Below are positions 25,001 through 40,000 of a stretch of 64,000 bases of DNA, one piece after another (the stretch's first letter is position 1; every line of letters begins with the position of its first letter). The position numbers and the translations under genes are program-made. This DNA comes from Sabellastarte sp. h YS-2021. Taxonomy: Eukaryota; Annelida; Polychaeta; Sabellida; Sabellidae. The notes beneath the pieces were generated by a model, which saw nothing but the letters and a program-made list of their open reading frames with translations, was not told the DNA's origin and searched no databases. Location: NCBI GenBank assembly GCA_964017235.1, contig OZ024927.1:57169293-57233292 (forward strand), written 5' to 3'.

Positions 25001-28000
25001 ACTAATTACAACATTTGCTTTGGGATATTTTTAAATCACTGATTTAACATTTTCAATTAAAAAGAAAAATTAGACACATCTACAAAACTGTGCACACTAT
25101 ATTAAAATGCATAGCTTAATGGCTGCCTCAATATTAATGTGTAAATTGAAATTTCTGGGAGTTTCTTGACAGAAAAGCTCATCTGAGGTGTAAAAATGAT
25201 CTTTTACAGATGATTAAATTTATGCATTTCATTTTCCTGTAAATTAAATTTCATTTGGAAAAGAACTGATGTTAGATCAATGTTAATGTTCTTAACATAT
25301 TGGGTTGTAATAAACAGTTTTCCAGATATGGATAAATAGAATAACTAGACCTACGCATCGGAGAACCAATGCAAATTTGTATCCACCGGAAAGACAACTC
25401 ACCAAAGCCAGTGAACCATCGTTTGACCTTGAAGGAGGGGCCAAAGGTCAAATCTAACAACATCAGAAGATTCCCAGCCCATGATTTCCTATGAGTTGGT
25501 TTCACATCGCAAACCTCTAGGATCAATAATAAGCGAGTTATAAGCACTTTTAGATTTGGCCATCCTCATTTGATGTTGAAGGAGGGGCTCAAAGTCAAAT
25601 CTGACCACATCAAAAGATTCCCAGCCCATAATTTCCTATAATTTGGTTTCACATTGCAAACCTCTAGGACCAACAATAAGCGAGTTATAAGCATTTTAAG
25701 TTTGGCTATCCTCATTTGACCTTGAAGGAGGGGTCCAAGGTCAAATCTGACCCCATCAAAAGATTGTCCGCCCATGATTTCCTATGAATTGATTTAACAT
25801 TGCAAACCTCTAGGACCAATAATAAGCGAGTTATAAGCACTTTTGACTTTGGCTATCCTCGTTTGACCCTGAAGGAGGGGCCCAAGGTCAAAGCTGAACA
25901 CATCAAAAGATTCCAAGCCCATGATTTCCTACAGGTTGGTTTAATATCCCTAACTTCTAGGGCCAATAATATGCGAGTTATAAGCACTTCTAACTTTGGC
26001 TATCCTCATTTGACCCTGAAGGAGGGGCCCAAGGTCAAATCTGAACATATCAAAAGATTCAAAGCCCATGATATCCTATAGGTTGGTTTACCATCCCAAA
26101 CCTCTAGGACCAATAATAAGCGAGTTATAAGCACTTTTAAGTTTGGCTATCCTAGTTTGACCTTGAATGAGGGGAGCAAGGTCAAATCCGATCACACCAA
26201 AAGATTCCCGGCCCATGATTTCTTATAGGTTGGTTTACCATCTCAAACATCTAGGACCAATAATAAGCAAGTTATAAGCACTTTTAACTTTGGCTATCCT
26301 CGTTTGACCTTGAAGGAGGGGCCCAAAGTCAAATCCGACCACTACAGAAAATTCCCATCCCATGATAGGTTGGTTTATAATCCCAAACCACTAGGACCAA
26401 TAATAAGCGAGATATAAGCACTTTGTTAGGTTGGCTATCCTTGTTTGACCTTGAATGAGGGGCCCAAGGTCAAAGCTAAACACATCAAAAGATTCCCAGC
26501 CCATGATAACCTATATGTTGGTTTACCATCCAAAACCTCTAGGACCAATAATAAGTGAGTTATAAGCACTTTTAAGTTTGGCTATCCTCGTTTGACCTTG
26601 AATGAGGGGCCCACGGTCAAATCCGACCACACCACAAGATTCCCAGCCCATGATTTCCTATAGTTTGGTTTACCATCCCAAACCTCTGGGACCAATGATA
26701 AGCAAGTTATAGGCACTTTTAACTTTGGCTATCCTTGTTTGACCTTGAAGGATGGGCCCCAAGGTCAAATCTGACCACACCAGAAGATTCTCAGACCATG
26801 ATTTCCTATAGGTTGGTTTACCATCCCAAACCTCTAGGACCAATAATGAGTGAGTTATAAGCACTTTTAAGTTTGACTATCCCCGTTTGACCTTGAAGGA
26901 GGGGCTCAAGGTCAAATCCGACCACACCAGAAGATTCCCAGCCCATGATTTCCTATATGTTGGTTTACCATCCCAAATCTCTAGGACCAATAATAAGTGA
27001 GTTATAAGCACTTTTAAGTTTGGCTATCCTCATTTGACCTTGGAAGGGGCGACCCAAGGTCAAATCCGACCACACCAGAAGATTCCCAGTCCACGATTTC
27101 CCATAGGTTGGTTTACCATCCCAAACTTCTAGGAGCCATACTAAGCGAGTTATAAGCACTTTTAAGTTTGGCTATTGTCGTTTGACCTTGAACGAGAGGC
27201 CCAAGGTCAAATCTGACCACACCAAAAGATTCCCAGCCCATGATTTCCTATAGGTTGGTTTACCACCCCAAACCTCTAGGACCAATAATAAGCGACCTCA
27301 TTTGACCTTGAAGGAGGGGTCCAAGTTAAATCTGACCACATCAGAAGATTCGCAGCACATGATTTCCTATAGGTTGGTTTCACATTGCAAACGTCTAGGA
27401 CCAATAATAAGCACTTTTAAAGTCTGCTATGTGGGTTACTTTGGCACTCTGTGGATGACCTTGAATTAAGAGCTTCAAGGTCAAATGTCTGCAAGGTTGT
27501 CGAGGACATATATATCTGTAATGCATATCACCTATGAAGAGATTCAACCTTCTACCTATGAGAAACAGCCAGTAGAAAAATATAGATAATTTTTAAAGAA
27601 ATTCCCGCAGTGGCCATCTTGTTTTTCAGAATGAGGCTAATTTCAGTTCCAGAGAAGCTTACCCCCCCCCCCCCCCCCCCCCCCCCCAATGACGATATCC
27701 TGCAAATTTGGTGAACCTAGCTGGTGTAGTTTTCCTCTGAGAGCAATAACACCGAAAATCTCTACGCGCGGCGGCGTAGCGAACACTAAATCAAACTATC
27801 TACCGGATGCCTCCAGTGGATACAATTAGTGAATCGATGCCTAACAGAATGAAATCACCAGCTTGTAGTCTTGTATGCAGTAAAAATACTATTTAACTAT
27901 TACTCAATTATCTGCATTATATTATCACCTTCAGTGATATGTGTTTGTGGGGAAACTAAAACAAAGGAAAATCCTGCAGGGATTAAAAAGTGAGGCAGCT

Positions 28001-31000
28001 ATTAATAACTATAAGGTAAACTTCCCTATTAATGCAAAATTTCCACTAACGATCACTCTTGGGCAGACAGTCTTTGTTTTGTTGTGGCTTTATCAGCTAT
28101 CCTCTTCTTTTTCTCCTTTGTAAAAATCAGGGGTTAGAGAGTTAATAAACGGCTAGCACAGAGTTGTTGCACTTACCAGGTTACAGTAAAAAGCAGTTGG
28201 TTAGAGGAAAAGGATGTCTTTGTCTAACCTCTTTTTCCAGCAAGAGTAAAATGTAGTTAGATAGGCGAGAGGGTGTGTGTTTTACAGTCGTTCAAGTACA
28301 CTGCTACCTGTAAAAAAAAACCTTAGTCTTTCTGACGCAATAGGCTGGTTAATTGGCCCACTTAGTTCACTTTACCTTGACTGGGGTGCTTTCTTTCTTT
28401 GCTGGCTGCGACTTTGGAGGTTTCTGGTCCTTTGTTAGGCTTCTGGCGACAACTGGTTTAGGTGGAGTTGGTAATGTCTTGGGTTTTGTCACATTCTGTA
28501 TTGATAAATCAAACATAACGTTCAACCTTGGAAAAAGAAAATTCTTTTGAAGAAAAAAAAAAGACTAATCGTGAATTAACTTTACTTTTAAAATGACCAA
28601 CATTCTAAACTGAATCAGTCTACAACACTAGCATTAGCCAAATCATCTGAGGGATAGTTTTACAATAGATGTTAAAGCTACCTCTGTTCAAGAATTAATA
28701 GGACATGTGTGTAGTCACATTAGCTTACTTTGATAAAATATAACACAACTTATGTCTAAGATTTATTATTATTTTATAATGTAAACAGACCACCTAAGTA
28801 ATAGTGTATTTTACAAAAAAGGTAAGAAATATGAATAAAAGAAATGAAGGAGACAAAAAATTAAGAAGAAAAAGTCTGATCTTTTTTTATTTATTTATTT
28901 ACTGTCATTGAGTATTTATTACTTCTATATGTACTCATTTTATTTAATCAAATCTTCTATTTTGATGCTACTAATTATAAACTTGTTCCTATTCTTTTGA
29001 AAACAGAAAGTCATTATTAATACTAATTCCTGAGGCATATTATTAATTTTTTTTTTTCACTATGGAAACACTTAGTGTTTGAGACACATTTTAAAGAAAA
29101 GGTCTTTGATGGAGGAAGCCTGTTTCATTCACTCTTTTCCAAAAAGTTGGCTTTTATTTTTTTGTTTATATGCAAACTCTCGTTTGAATTGAACTGCTTT
29201 TGATGGGTGGCAAACATGGCACTTGAATGGCCTGGTTTTTATAAACTTTTGCTACATGACAAAACTACCCTGGATTGGTGAAGCACATGTGAAGTGCAAA
29301 GTGTGTTGTGTATCGATTAGGCTGATTCATCCTTATCACCTCATGCTGTAAGATCGATATTTTTTACACTTTATTTTTCACTAGTAATTGTATTATGTCA
29401 AATAATTTAAAGTTATGAATGATTGTGTCACGTTCAATGTTTACTAACACACTTTAAGTGCAAAAAAAAAAAAAAAAAAAATCAAACGGGATATTGAAAG
29501 AACATCAATATTACCACATTGCTGATGGTTTATGATTGCATAAAAAGGTTTAAGTACAAATTGATTGCATTTTACCAATAAAATTTTCAAAATCCTTTCT
29601 TCCAGAAAATTTAAATCATTCTTTTGAGTTTTTAAATGCAAACACCTGTGATATTTTAACACACAACATAAAAGAGTGAAGTGACTTCACTTTGAATGCC
29701 AAAGATGCAACACACTTTCTGCAAACAATATGGTCAAAAGTTGATTTTGCAAAACAGATTTTATAACAATCAACATATGTTCACATTTTTACATAATTCT
29801 CCTAAATAACCATGGGTAAAAAACACTCAATACTGCCTGTCTGTAACAACTGACACATTCTCACCACATTTAAAGCTCCATGAATATTTAAAAAAATAGC
29901 CAGACTCAGCAGGCAAGAACCCAAGCCCGCAGGTACAGCTAAATGGCCAACAACATTGAGATTCTGGAAAATCTTAGAAACAACTTCTGTTGTAAGAAGT
30001 ATAGAGAACCCACAAGATGTTCTACAAAAGATTCACAGGCCATGATTTCTTACAAGTAGTTTTCATATTTTGAAGCCCAAGAAACAATTATAAGGGAGAT
30101 ATAAGGTCTTTTTGATATGATGACCCTCCTATTTGGCATTAAAGAGGTGATATGGTGGCCATTTTGTTTCCAAAACAAGGCAAGCTTTCCTATCCATTTA
30201 CATTTTGTCCAAATGTGATGAAGCTAGCTGCAATATTTTTGGTTTCAGAAAACATTAAAGATTTTAGAACCAACTTTAAGACCCGAAAATTTTAAAAGTG
30301 TTGCCGCTGGATACCCCCCAAAACCTAATCATATCCTGGAAATTTGGTGAAAATCCATGCATGGGTTTAGGCTGTGAAACACCCACAAAGTTTAAGACCT
30401 AAAAATATTAAAAGTGTTGCCATGGCAACAGTGGTAACTGGATACCCTTCAAAATCAAATCAGCTCTAGATCCACTTGGGGTAAATATATCCTGAAAATT
30501 TGGTGAAAATCCGTGCAGTGGTTTCGGCTGTGGAACACTCACAAGCTTTATGCCTGCTCCCGCCACCCGGACGGTGCAGGGGATGACTATAACTCCAGCC
30601 TTTATGGGCTGGGGTTAAAAATGGAGAGAATAAATGAACGCCAACGTCTGTGGATTGTTATGATAAAGAATAAGATAATAATTTTGAAATATTTAATTTT
30701 TTTATCCTGAATTCCATATTCCAAACTAGCATTTCCCTATTGTTTTATAGAAGTATGCCTCTCTATTCCACCAATCTTCTATTATCCTGAAAAAAAATTA
30801 ACTCTCCCAACATGCTTGTACCACAGAGAAACCCACGCCCTTGAGGTTGGCATGTCCTGTCTTACAATGCCTACCAGTCCCATTCCCTTAAATACATCTT
30901 TTCAAGCAATGCCTAACAGGCCCAACCACTTACCTAAAAAATTAATATGTCTTTCCTTAAAATAGCTACCAGACCCCAGTCACTGGTACCCAGTATCCAC

Positions 31001-34000
31001 AATGCATCTGAACTCAATATTTCTTCTCTTACAATGCCATATTTATTACAAGTAAATTCAATAGGTATGCCCTTTCTCATTCCATGACTCTCACTGCTCA
31101 CCTTGCTGGCAGCTGGCTTTGGTGGGGTGGCTGACCCTGTTGTCTGGTTTGTGGAGGACTCTCTGGGTACAGATTTTGGGGTGGCCAGGCGGTCAAACGT
31201 GGCCTGGACCTCCGTCCTGCTCTGCCTGCCATCACTGCTCTTGGCTCGCTTTTGTACTGGAGGAGCAGATTGAGATCCTAAGTGTACAACAAGTAGAGCC
31301 CTTCACTGATATCTACATATAACACATGACTACAAGATCTCCCAAACACTCAAGGTGTACTATAGTGTGGTTAAAATATGCCTTATGTATGCCTAGAGGC
31401 ATAACTGATCAGATTTCAGTATTTACCTTCAAAATGATCTTGGGTGTTCTGCAGTTTATCTTCAGGATATAACATAACTATGTTCAACATCTGTAACTTA
31501 ACTAATGGAAAAATAGACCTTTGCCCACCTGTGTTGTAACAACCTGTCTATAGAGACTCCATCTGTCAATCATATTTGAGAAACTTGCAAAACCAAAAAT
31601 GTCTGATATTTAATATTTTCAAACAACAGCAGACCTGACATTAAATTCTGTATTTATTTGACTTAATTCAGATGAACTTTCAAAGGTCTGTGGCACACCA
31701 TCCTTTGGAACCTATAACAACCAATATGACAAGACAAATCACAATGTCACTCTTCTCAACTTATTGTGGGAATACAATTATGTTTCTAAAGCAACATATC
31801 TTATTTTAATAACTGTAAGTAGGAATTTATAAAATTGAGTTGGTGACAATGCACATTCTAATATACGAAGTTTGTATACGATAATTATGCTGTATATAAT
31901 TCAAATATATTGCCATCGCCTTTCTGCAAGGTTTTTTTCTGAAAAAGTCAGTATTTGAAAATTTTGCTACACCTAAGAAATATTAGTTTTCAAAGACCAC
32001 CCACATAAGACCATTGGACTAATAGTACATCTTTTTGCATTTCTTTATACATGTACTTAGCTAGTCTCTTAAGACCATATTCGGACATTCACGTAGGAGT
32101 CTTTAATAACAGGTTGGCTGTTCTACTTTGAATCTACCTAAGATGTTCAACCGCTTAGAACTGACCAAGTTAACTAAAGAATGTGTTATGTAACAGTGCA
32201 GTTGTGCTCCTAACAAAGAGTGTAGCTCTTTTAAAAAGATATGTAGTAAGATATGAGATATTTGTAGTGTTATTTGAAATTTGCCACTTTCCACAAAAAT
32301 CCCCCACAATTCATGTAAATAATTTTCACTGTATATTCTCTCATGTGTGATTTCTGTCAATTTTATTCCATTTCCTAATATGTTGCAGAATTTTGCTCAC
32401 TTTTACTTTATTTTTTTGCTTAATTTGAAAAGGTGGCTACATACATTGGCAAATTTCATGTATTGTGACAAACTTCACAAATTTTACTACAATAGTTAAA
32501 GTATAAAATAAACAAGAATGAGGCATCTAAAACTCCTTCCATCATTAAAATTTAAATCAGCTATAAAGGCAGACAAATTCGAAAACCAGTGTAGTAATAG
32601 TTGTAAAGCCTAGATATTTTACAATATCAACACTAGACTAACTTAATGCATAAATTTCTTTTTATTGGGGAAAAAACTTTCAGTTTGCACAATTTCGTAC
32701 AAATATGAGCCTTACGGTAAGGCTACATTAGGACCACTATTGCACATTAATTTGAAAATACAAATACTTGGTGCTGTTGGAGTCATGTGATAACCTTGAA
32801 AGTGTTTCAGTGATGTGAGCTACTCAGATTAAGCCCGGGGTATTATGATAAATAGCAAACACCACCTGTATTATGTATTAATATGAAACACAGGATTGGT
32901 GTTAATTATACACTTCAAATCTGTACACAATTGAGAGTACACTATTTACAGTGATTATATTGTTATACTCATAGCCATTGTTATAATATTATAATATACA
33001 TGAAAATTTACAACAATTGATAGTTACTGTGAAAAATGTTTAATTCAAATAGGTTATATCACAATATATACAACCAATCAATTAAAACTATTTATCAGTC
33101 AGGGCCACCACATGAATCAGATCAATGGAAAATTTGATTAGTATTCACACAATTCAGAAAAAAAAGTAGTCAAATACAAAAGAGACAAGGGGGAAACTGA
33201 AAAAAGTACAAGGTATAGAAAGTAGTCGACAAGTTTAGCCTTCACATTATTCTCCTTGAACAACATTTCTTGATACTGAAATATAATCTCATGTCAATTC
33301 TAAATACAATTTTATTTGACACTAAGAACATTGCAGAGGATGAAAAGGATACAGAGTATATAAAGGCTAGAGTAAAGGAGGATCAATAGGGATAGGGACA
33401 AAAAAGAGCCTGAAATTTTACCATAATTCCAAAGCTAATTATAATTCAAGTCAAACAATGGCTATATAAGACAATAAAACTTTCCATGAAACATAATAGT
33501 TGTGCCAGGTCTACTATTCATGAAATTCTCAAACTATTGTTGGAAAGGGTAAGATGTTAACTTGAGGTTAAACTGGAGTAAAAACCATTATTCTATGCCC
33601 AGTCCGAGTAGTTTGATTAACTATCAAAATGTATGTTATACCAGAAACATGGCAATGTTCTAACTGCCATATATGGACACAAACAATGAGGTTGGAAAAT
33701 AGTGGCAACTGAAAACTAATGAAATATAAATCTTAAAAAGTAAACTTATGAAGAATAGTACATCAAATTATAAATTCAAACACATAACTATTTTATCTAT
33801 AAAGAGTGGTATATTTGGTTTACAGGCTGATAAAGTATTGTTATGCGGGTGTTGTATATGTACACAGCAATGAAACAGCAAGGGAGGAAAAAACATACTT
33901 TGTCCTTTACTTATAATTAATTACTTAATAAGTATATACTTATAATACACAAAATGGTATACACATAAGGACCAGCAGAAGGAAAATGTAACAGCAGCAG

Positions 34001-37000
34001 AGTATGGGTTTATTGGAGGAGTTGGTTGAGCTGATGGGGTATATCAATCTATGAATGATTTAAACCATTCTGAGAAAATATACAGAAGATGGAAGAAGGA
34101 AAGAGAAGAGGGCACATGTCTCAAATCCCTGTAGTTACCAAGTGGAAGAAGAACTGATTCTGACCATTTAAGATGAGACAACCAGAAAGAGTGTGAAGAA
34201 CTTCATATATATTGGATGGAATATATTTTCTTTTGGTCTCAAATGTCTTTCAGTCTCCAAATATCAAGTAATGGGGGTATAAAGAAAAGATATGTGGAAA
34301 GAAAAGAGAACATACAGGTAGTTTGATGATATTAATTTTTCGGTCGTAATATCTTTATAGATACCAAGAGCAGGAAATAAAACCATCTAGGTGTGACTTA
34401 CTGAAGCGGTAGCACACTGTTTGTGTGGCGCCGTCGGTTTGGTCTCCAACTCTACCAGTGGCGCGTCCAAGGCGTAACTTGGAGGACACGGTGGGGGAGG
34501 CGTAGTTGGGCAGTCTGCCCACACTCTGTGGGCGGGGACGCCTGATGGGGCTCCCCTCACTACTCTGAGTGAGGTCAGAGTAACTACTCTTTGCTCGCTT
34601 AGAGGCTGCTGTTTTGGGAACACAGGATCATATATACAATCAACACCTCTTATGCTGAACTTCTGTTGAATTATTTTCTATTTCTGTTGTTATTATTATT
34701 ATTATTTATTTTTTATTTGGGGGGAGGGGGGGGGGGGACAAAATTTTAATTCCAATTTTTATTGATTTCTAAAATTGCAGATTACTTTAATTTCAGATTT
34801 ATAGTCTTTGCTTATTCTCAAGAGACTGGAATAGGTTGCAATGCTATAACAGTTTATAATATTAAACCAGATGTGTAACATAAATTCAACTGGAAGGAAT
34901 CTTTGAGAAATTTTTCCTCTTGGTAAACAGGATTTGAATGCAGTATTGATCTCAAGAAAGCCTTGACAGTTGAACTTAGATCTGCACAAAAGAAAAGTAG
35001 ACGCATTTTCAATGTTTAAAATGAAATAAGATGTTATGGATTTTTACATCACTTCTGCGTAAGAGGTGTTGTACCATACAAGGGCAAAAAAGACAGATCA
35101 GCCTTCAAAGATACACTTCTTCATCTCTGATTTTTCATTTTAAAAATTTTGTGTTTCACAATTGTTCAAGTTTCTTTTTGTGTGTGGTGATCGAATCTAG
35201 TGTGCACTTTATCTTTCTGTGACAAAATTTTGGGCATTTTATGATTATTTGGCGCTACAAGTGTGATCACACTCCTTTGTTAATCACTTTATTTTTCAGA
35301 TTTCATTTTTTAAATAACATTTTAATTTGCATGGAGGACAGTGTTTGATACAAGTGATATGCATCGATCATTAAATCTTTATATGATTCATACTGCTTAC
35401 CTGTATTATACTGACTTATTCCAACACTTTTCCACAACTTTAACTAGACCTACGCATCGGAGAACCGATGCAAATTTGTATTCACCGAAAAGACAACTCA
35501 CCCAAGTAAGTGAACCATTGTTTGACCTCGAAGGAGGGGCCAAAGGTCAAATTTGACATCAGAATATTCACAGCCCATGATATCCTGCAAGTTGGTTTCA
35601 CATTGAAAACCTCTGGATCAATAGTAAATTAGTTATAAGCACTTTTAGGTCTGACCATCCTCATTTGACCTTGAAAGAGGGGCTCAAGGTCAAATCTGAC
35701 CACATCAGAAGATTCCCAGCCCATGATTTCCTAGAAGTTGGTTTACCATCCCAAACCTCTACGACCAATAATAAGCGAGTACAAACCTCTACGACCAATA
35801 ATAAGTGAATTATAAGCACTTTTAAGTTTTGCTATCCTCATTTGACCTTGAAGGAGGGGCCCAAGGTCAAATCTGACCACACCAGAAGATACCCAGCCCA
35901 TGATTTCCTATGTGCTCGTTTACCATCCCAAACCTCTAGGACCAATAATACGCGAGTAATTAGCACTTTTAAGTTTGGCTATCCTCATTTGACGTTGAAG
36001 GAGGGGTCCAAGGTCAAATCTGACAACATCAGTAGATTTGCAGCACATGATTTCCTATAGGTTGGTTTTATATTGCAAACCTCTAGGACCAATAATAAGG
36101 AAGATAAAGGCACTTTTAAAGTCCACTATGTGGGTTACTTTGGCACTCTGTGGATGACCTTGAATTAAGAGCTTCAAGGCCAAATGTCTGCCAGGTTGTA
36201 GAGGACATGTATATCTGTCATACATATCACCTATGAAGAGATTCAACCTTCTACCTATGAAAAACAGTCATAGAAAAATGTAGATAATTTTCAAAGAAAT
36301 TCCCGCAGTGGCCATCTTCTTTTCAAAATGAGGCTAATTCCCCCCCACCCCCCCAAAAAATACTACAAACTTGGTGAACCTAGGTGGTGTAGTTTTCCTC
36401 TGAGAGCGTTAACGTCGAAAATCTCTACGCGTGGCGGCGGCATAGCGAATGCTAAACAGGTGGATACAATTAACTACTGTGCATCATTATTACCTGTATT
36501 AGACATCCAATCACCATACTTGGATTTGCATTTAAAGCATCTTTTGCAATTTTTGGATTGGGTGAAAGTTTCTGACATATTGTTTGGATCATATCACAAT
36601 AGGTAAATATTGAGAAAATTTAAAATACGTCAGTGTATACCAATGGGACGAGAGTCTGCGGTGCAAACCATCGAATATCTGCAAGCAACTGGTAAATTAC
36701 AATTAAAAGCCAGGGAATATATTTTATCTCATTACCGGCAGAACGTGAAAGGAGTTGGCCATTAAACTTACGAAAACTCTCCTGCTTAAGAATGAGATAA
36801 CAAAAAGAGTGGAGTCAAGTGTGTTAATGAAAGTTAGTTCTACAAGTGACACAAAAGTGGAGAAATTTACAGAGACAGCACTCAGTGCAGAAACGGTGTA
36901 GACATATATATCTTTGTTTATCATTAAGATTCCATCACCACCAAATAGATTTTTGAAAAGATGAAAAGTAATTCAAAGTATACATGTTTAGTCACAACAA

Positions 37001-40000
37001 TCATCTGAATCAGTAGAGTGACTGTTAAATTGTGTTATAACACAACAATTAGCAAATTATTAAATTGCTATTTCTTTCAAAACTGGTCTGTCAATAAAAA
37101 TAATGTGCAAAAAATTAAATAAAAATAATTAATGCATAAACTTTAACAAGTGCTAATTTATTGAATATTTTTTTAAAGCTTTCAATTTTACAGCAAAGCA
37201 ATCAGGAATTAAATTTGCATAATATTTTGCAATTTACATCATATCTTTGAAAAAAAAGTCTATGTTTTATCTCATTTTTTTTCTTTTTACTATAATTACA
37301 TTAATCTCTAGTTTCAATGGAACAAAAATAGTATATAACTTCAGATACAGTTTATACTACAACAAATTTCTGTGTTAGTAAGGTGTACAACTAGTTTTTA
37401 AGCAGATTTGAAAATATAGGAAAGCATTTAAAGCAAAGGTCAACACAACACAGCAGGCAAGCTATATGCATGTTGAAAAGATTCTAATATTAACATATTA
37501 ACTGTACAAGTTCAAAACAATATTTCCTTGAACATTATCAAGTTTTTCTTTTATCAAAATTTTTACTCAAACATTATTTGAAAAAGAAAATTTAAACATT
37601 GTCTTATTTTTCAACTAAATCTGAGAAATAGCAATGTCACATTTTCTGCAATCAATATGTTAATATAAGTTAGTAACTTAGTACTTATATATTTGATTTG
37701 TTAGGTCGGATAATAATCATGCATAAGCACAATTTAAAGCACCTTAACTACCATAGATTTTCAAACTTTTTAGCAACGTAGAAACAAGAATTATCAATCA
37801 AAAGAAACCAGAATGCCACAACATATCTAAATCTTTTATTTTCTTTTTTATTTTGTATTCGTCAAATTAATAAGAAAAAGGATGAAGCAATAAGCGATAG
37901 TGAAGGAACATTACCTAAAAATATATAATAATACAATATGCAATGTAAGGAAACAATTATATTCAACAGAATAAAACCGTTAACAAAAAACAAAGACGTT
38001 GATTTTAGTTTCACTCGATTCTCATGGCAGAAACCTAAACCTCATTAATTTTGATCTAGAACTTGGATCGCATAATACTTGCAACTATTATACATTAAGA
38101 TTTCTAATGATTTGTAATTATATCAATAAAATACCTTCCATATGTACTGTATAAGTTATATCTTAACTATATATCTAAGCAACACAATATCCAAACTTGA
38201 AGGAACTAGAAGCCATATAATTAACTACAATTTTCTGAGGGAATAATTTGGCATTCAATAATAAATTGCATGTGGACCCTTTCTCAGTTAAAATACAAAT
38301 AAAGATAAAGCACTATAATATTGATAAAAATAACAATCTAATATTAACCCATTGCCAGCTCAATCAAGAGATCTATTCTGGGTCTTACCAAATGCCCCAC
38401 TTTTGTTGTGGTGGTTGTGTAGATTGGACACAGATCCAGAGGCGACAGAGCGTCGGCTCGTTTTACTGCTGGCAGTCCTCTTGCTGTTATTGTTTGGAGA
38501 GTTACTGAGGTGACTAGTGGACATGGAGAGTCGTTTATAAGAAGCGGCAGCCGATGCAGGGCGGGCAGGTAATCCTGAAACCCCGGGTCCAGTTCTGTTG
38601 TTTGTAGTGGATGATGGGATGGTAGCTAATGTACTACTACCGGCTGCCAAGGCTGGATATGGATGGACAGAGAGGTTGGTATGTAAGTCACTAGACAGGA
38701 GGTTATTATTATTAATATAGAGCACATATAGACAGACATATAAACAGAATGCACAACAACAGAAAAGAAACCATAAAAGAGAAAATAACAAGGCTATAAT
38801 ACATGCGACAATCGATCATAAATCATCAATGTGTTGATTTTTATGCTGTTTTAAAATTTTAACTGATAGCTGCTTTCTGTGTCATGGTTATGACAAAATT
38901 GTAGCTGACAGGTGAAATATCATCATATTGTCATAATTTCAAAGCTTAACTCCTGTGGTGAGTACATGTACAAAGGTGTACAAAAAGCTACAAAATTGAG
39001 TTATAAAAATTGATTTTTAAAGCAGCTCAAACAATTACAGATTTGTTTTAATTATGTATCATAGCCTTAATAAAACAAAAAAATATGCACTTGTTGGTCA
39101 GAAGATCAAGGCACAAACACACAAAAACAAGTCTATGACTGACAAACAACAAAATACAGCAGTTTTAATGAGTCACACAATTTGGTCTTTTAACAAAATC
39201 ACCTAGGTCAAACCTTTCCATACTGGGGTAACAAGCTACATACAAATGGACTTGTATACTTTCAGGTGTAAGTCATTGTGATACAGTCAACTTTGTGTCT
39301 TCGTATGACATCTCTGGTGTAATTTAGTGGGATTCGTATATGAGTAGGCTGCATCTGTCGCAATTCACCACAACTCAGAAAGTGATTTGTTTTTCGGATG
39401 ACATTTTTGAAATGTTTAAAACAGTTGTTACATCCTCTCATTAATTGTATTAAACTCTATACACTAGAGGGGTAAAGCTGTTGGATGGATATATGATACT
39501 TCTCATTCTTCAAAGTGCACTAGCCAGATACAAGGTCTCTTTTCAGAATCATAAGGACAAGGTCATGACGTGGAAATCTGATATGCACAGAAATGACAAA
39601 AAGGAAAGGTGTGACCTAGGCTTAACATACTAAGAGGACTTAATGTTACTGAATGAATGTATATGAGACTATAAAACTTTACAGCACTGGGTTAAAGATT
39701 AAGTTACGGTCAAACATAGGTCAAACTATTGGCTCCCTCTAAGGTAGAGAAATCCCTCTATCAAATTTAATATATATTAAGCAATCAATTTACAAGATAT
39801 AATGGTTATGGAATAATTACACAGTCTAAATCATAAGATCAGAGTTAAATCCAAAATTTGCAAGATATGGTATCAATTACTATCGAAAGAATCATTTCAA
39901 GGTCAAATTCCAAGGTCAGTATCAGTCAAGGTAAAAGATCAGGCATTAACTTTACCATGATCACTCACACTCTATCATACATCAACACAGAATGTGCCAT

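Noticed and set aside
34387-34623. 78-codon Pro-rich minus frame over exon 3
   Set aside because: Out of phase with exons 2 and 4. The neighbouring frame joins both.
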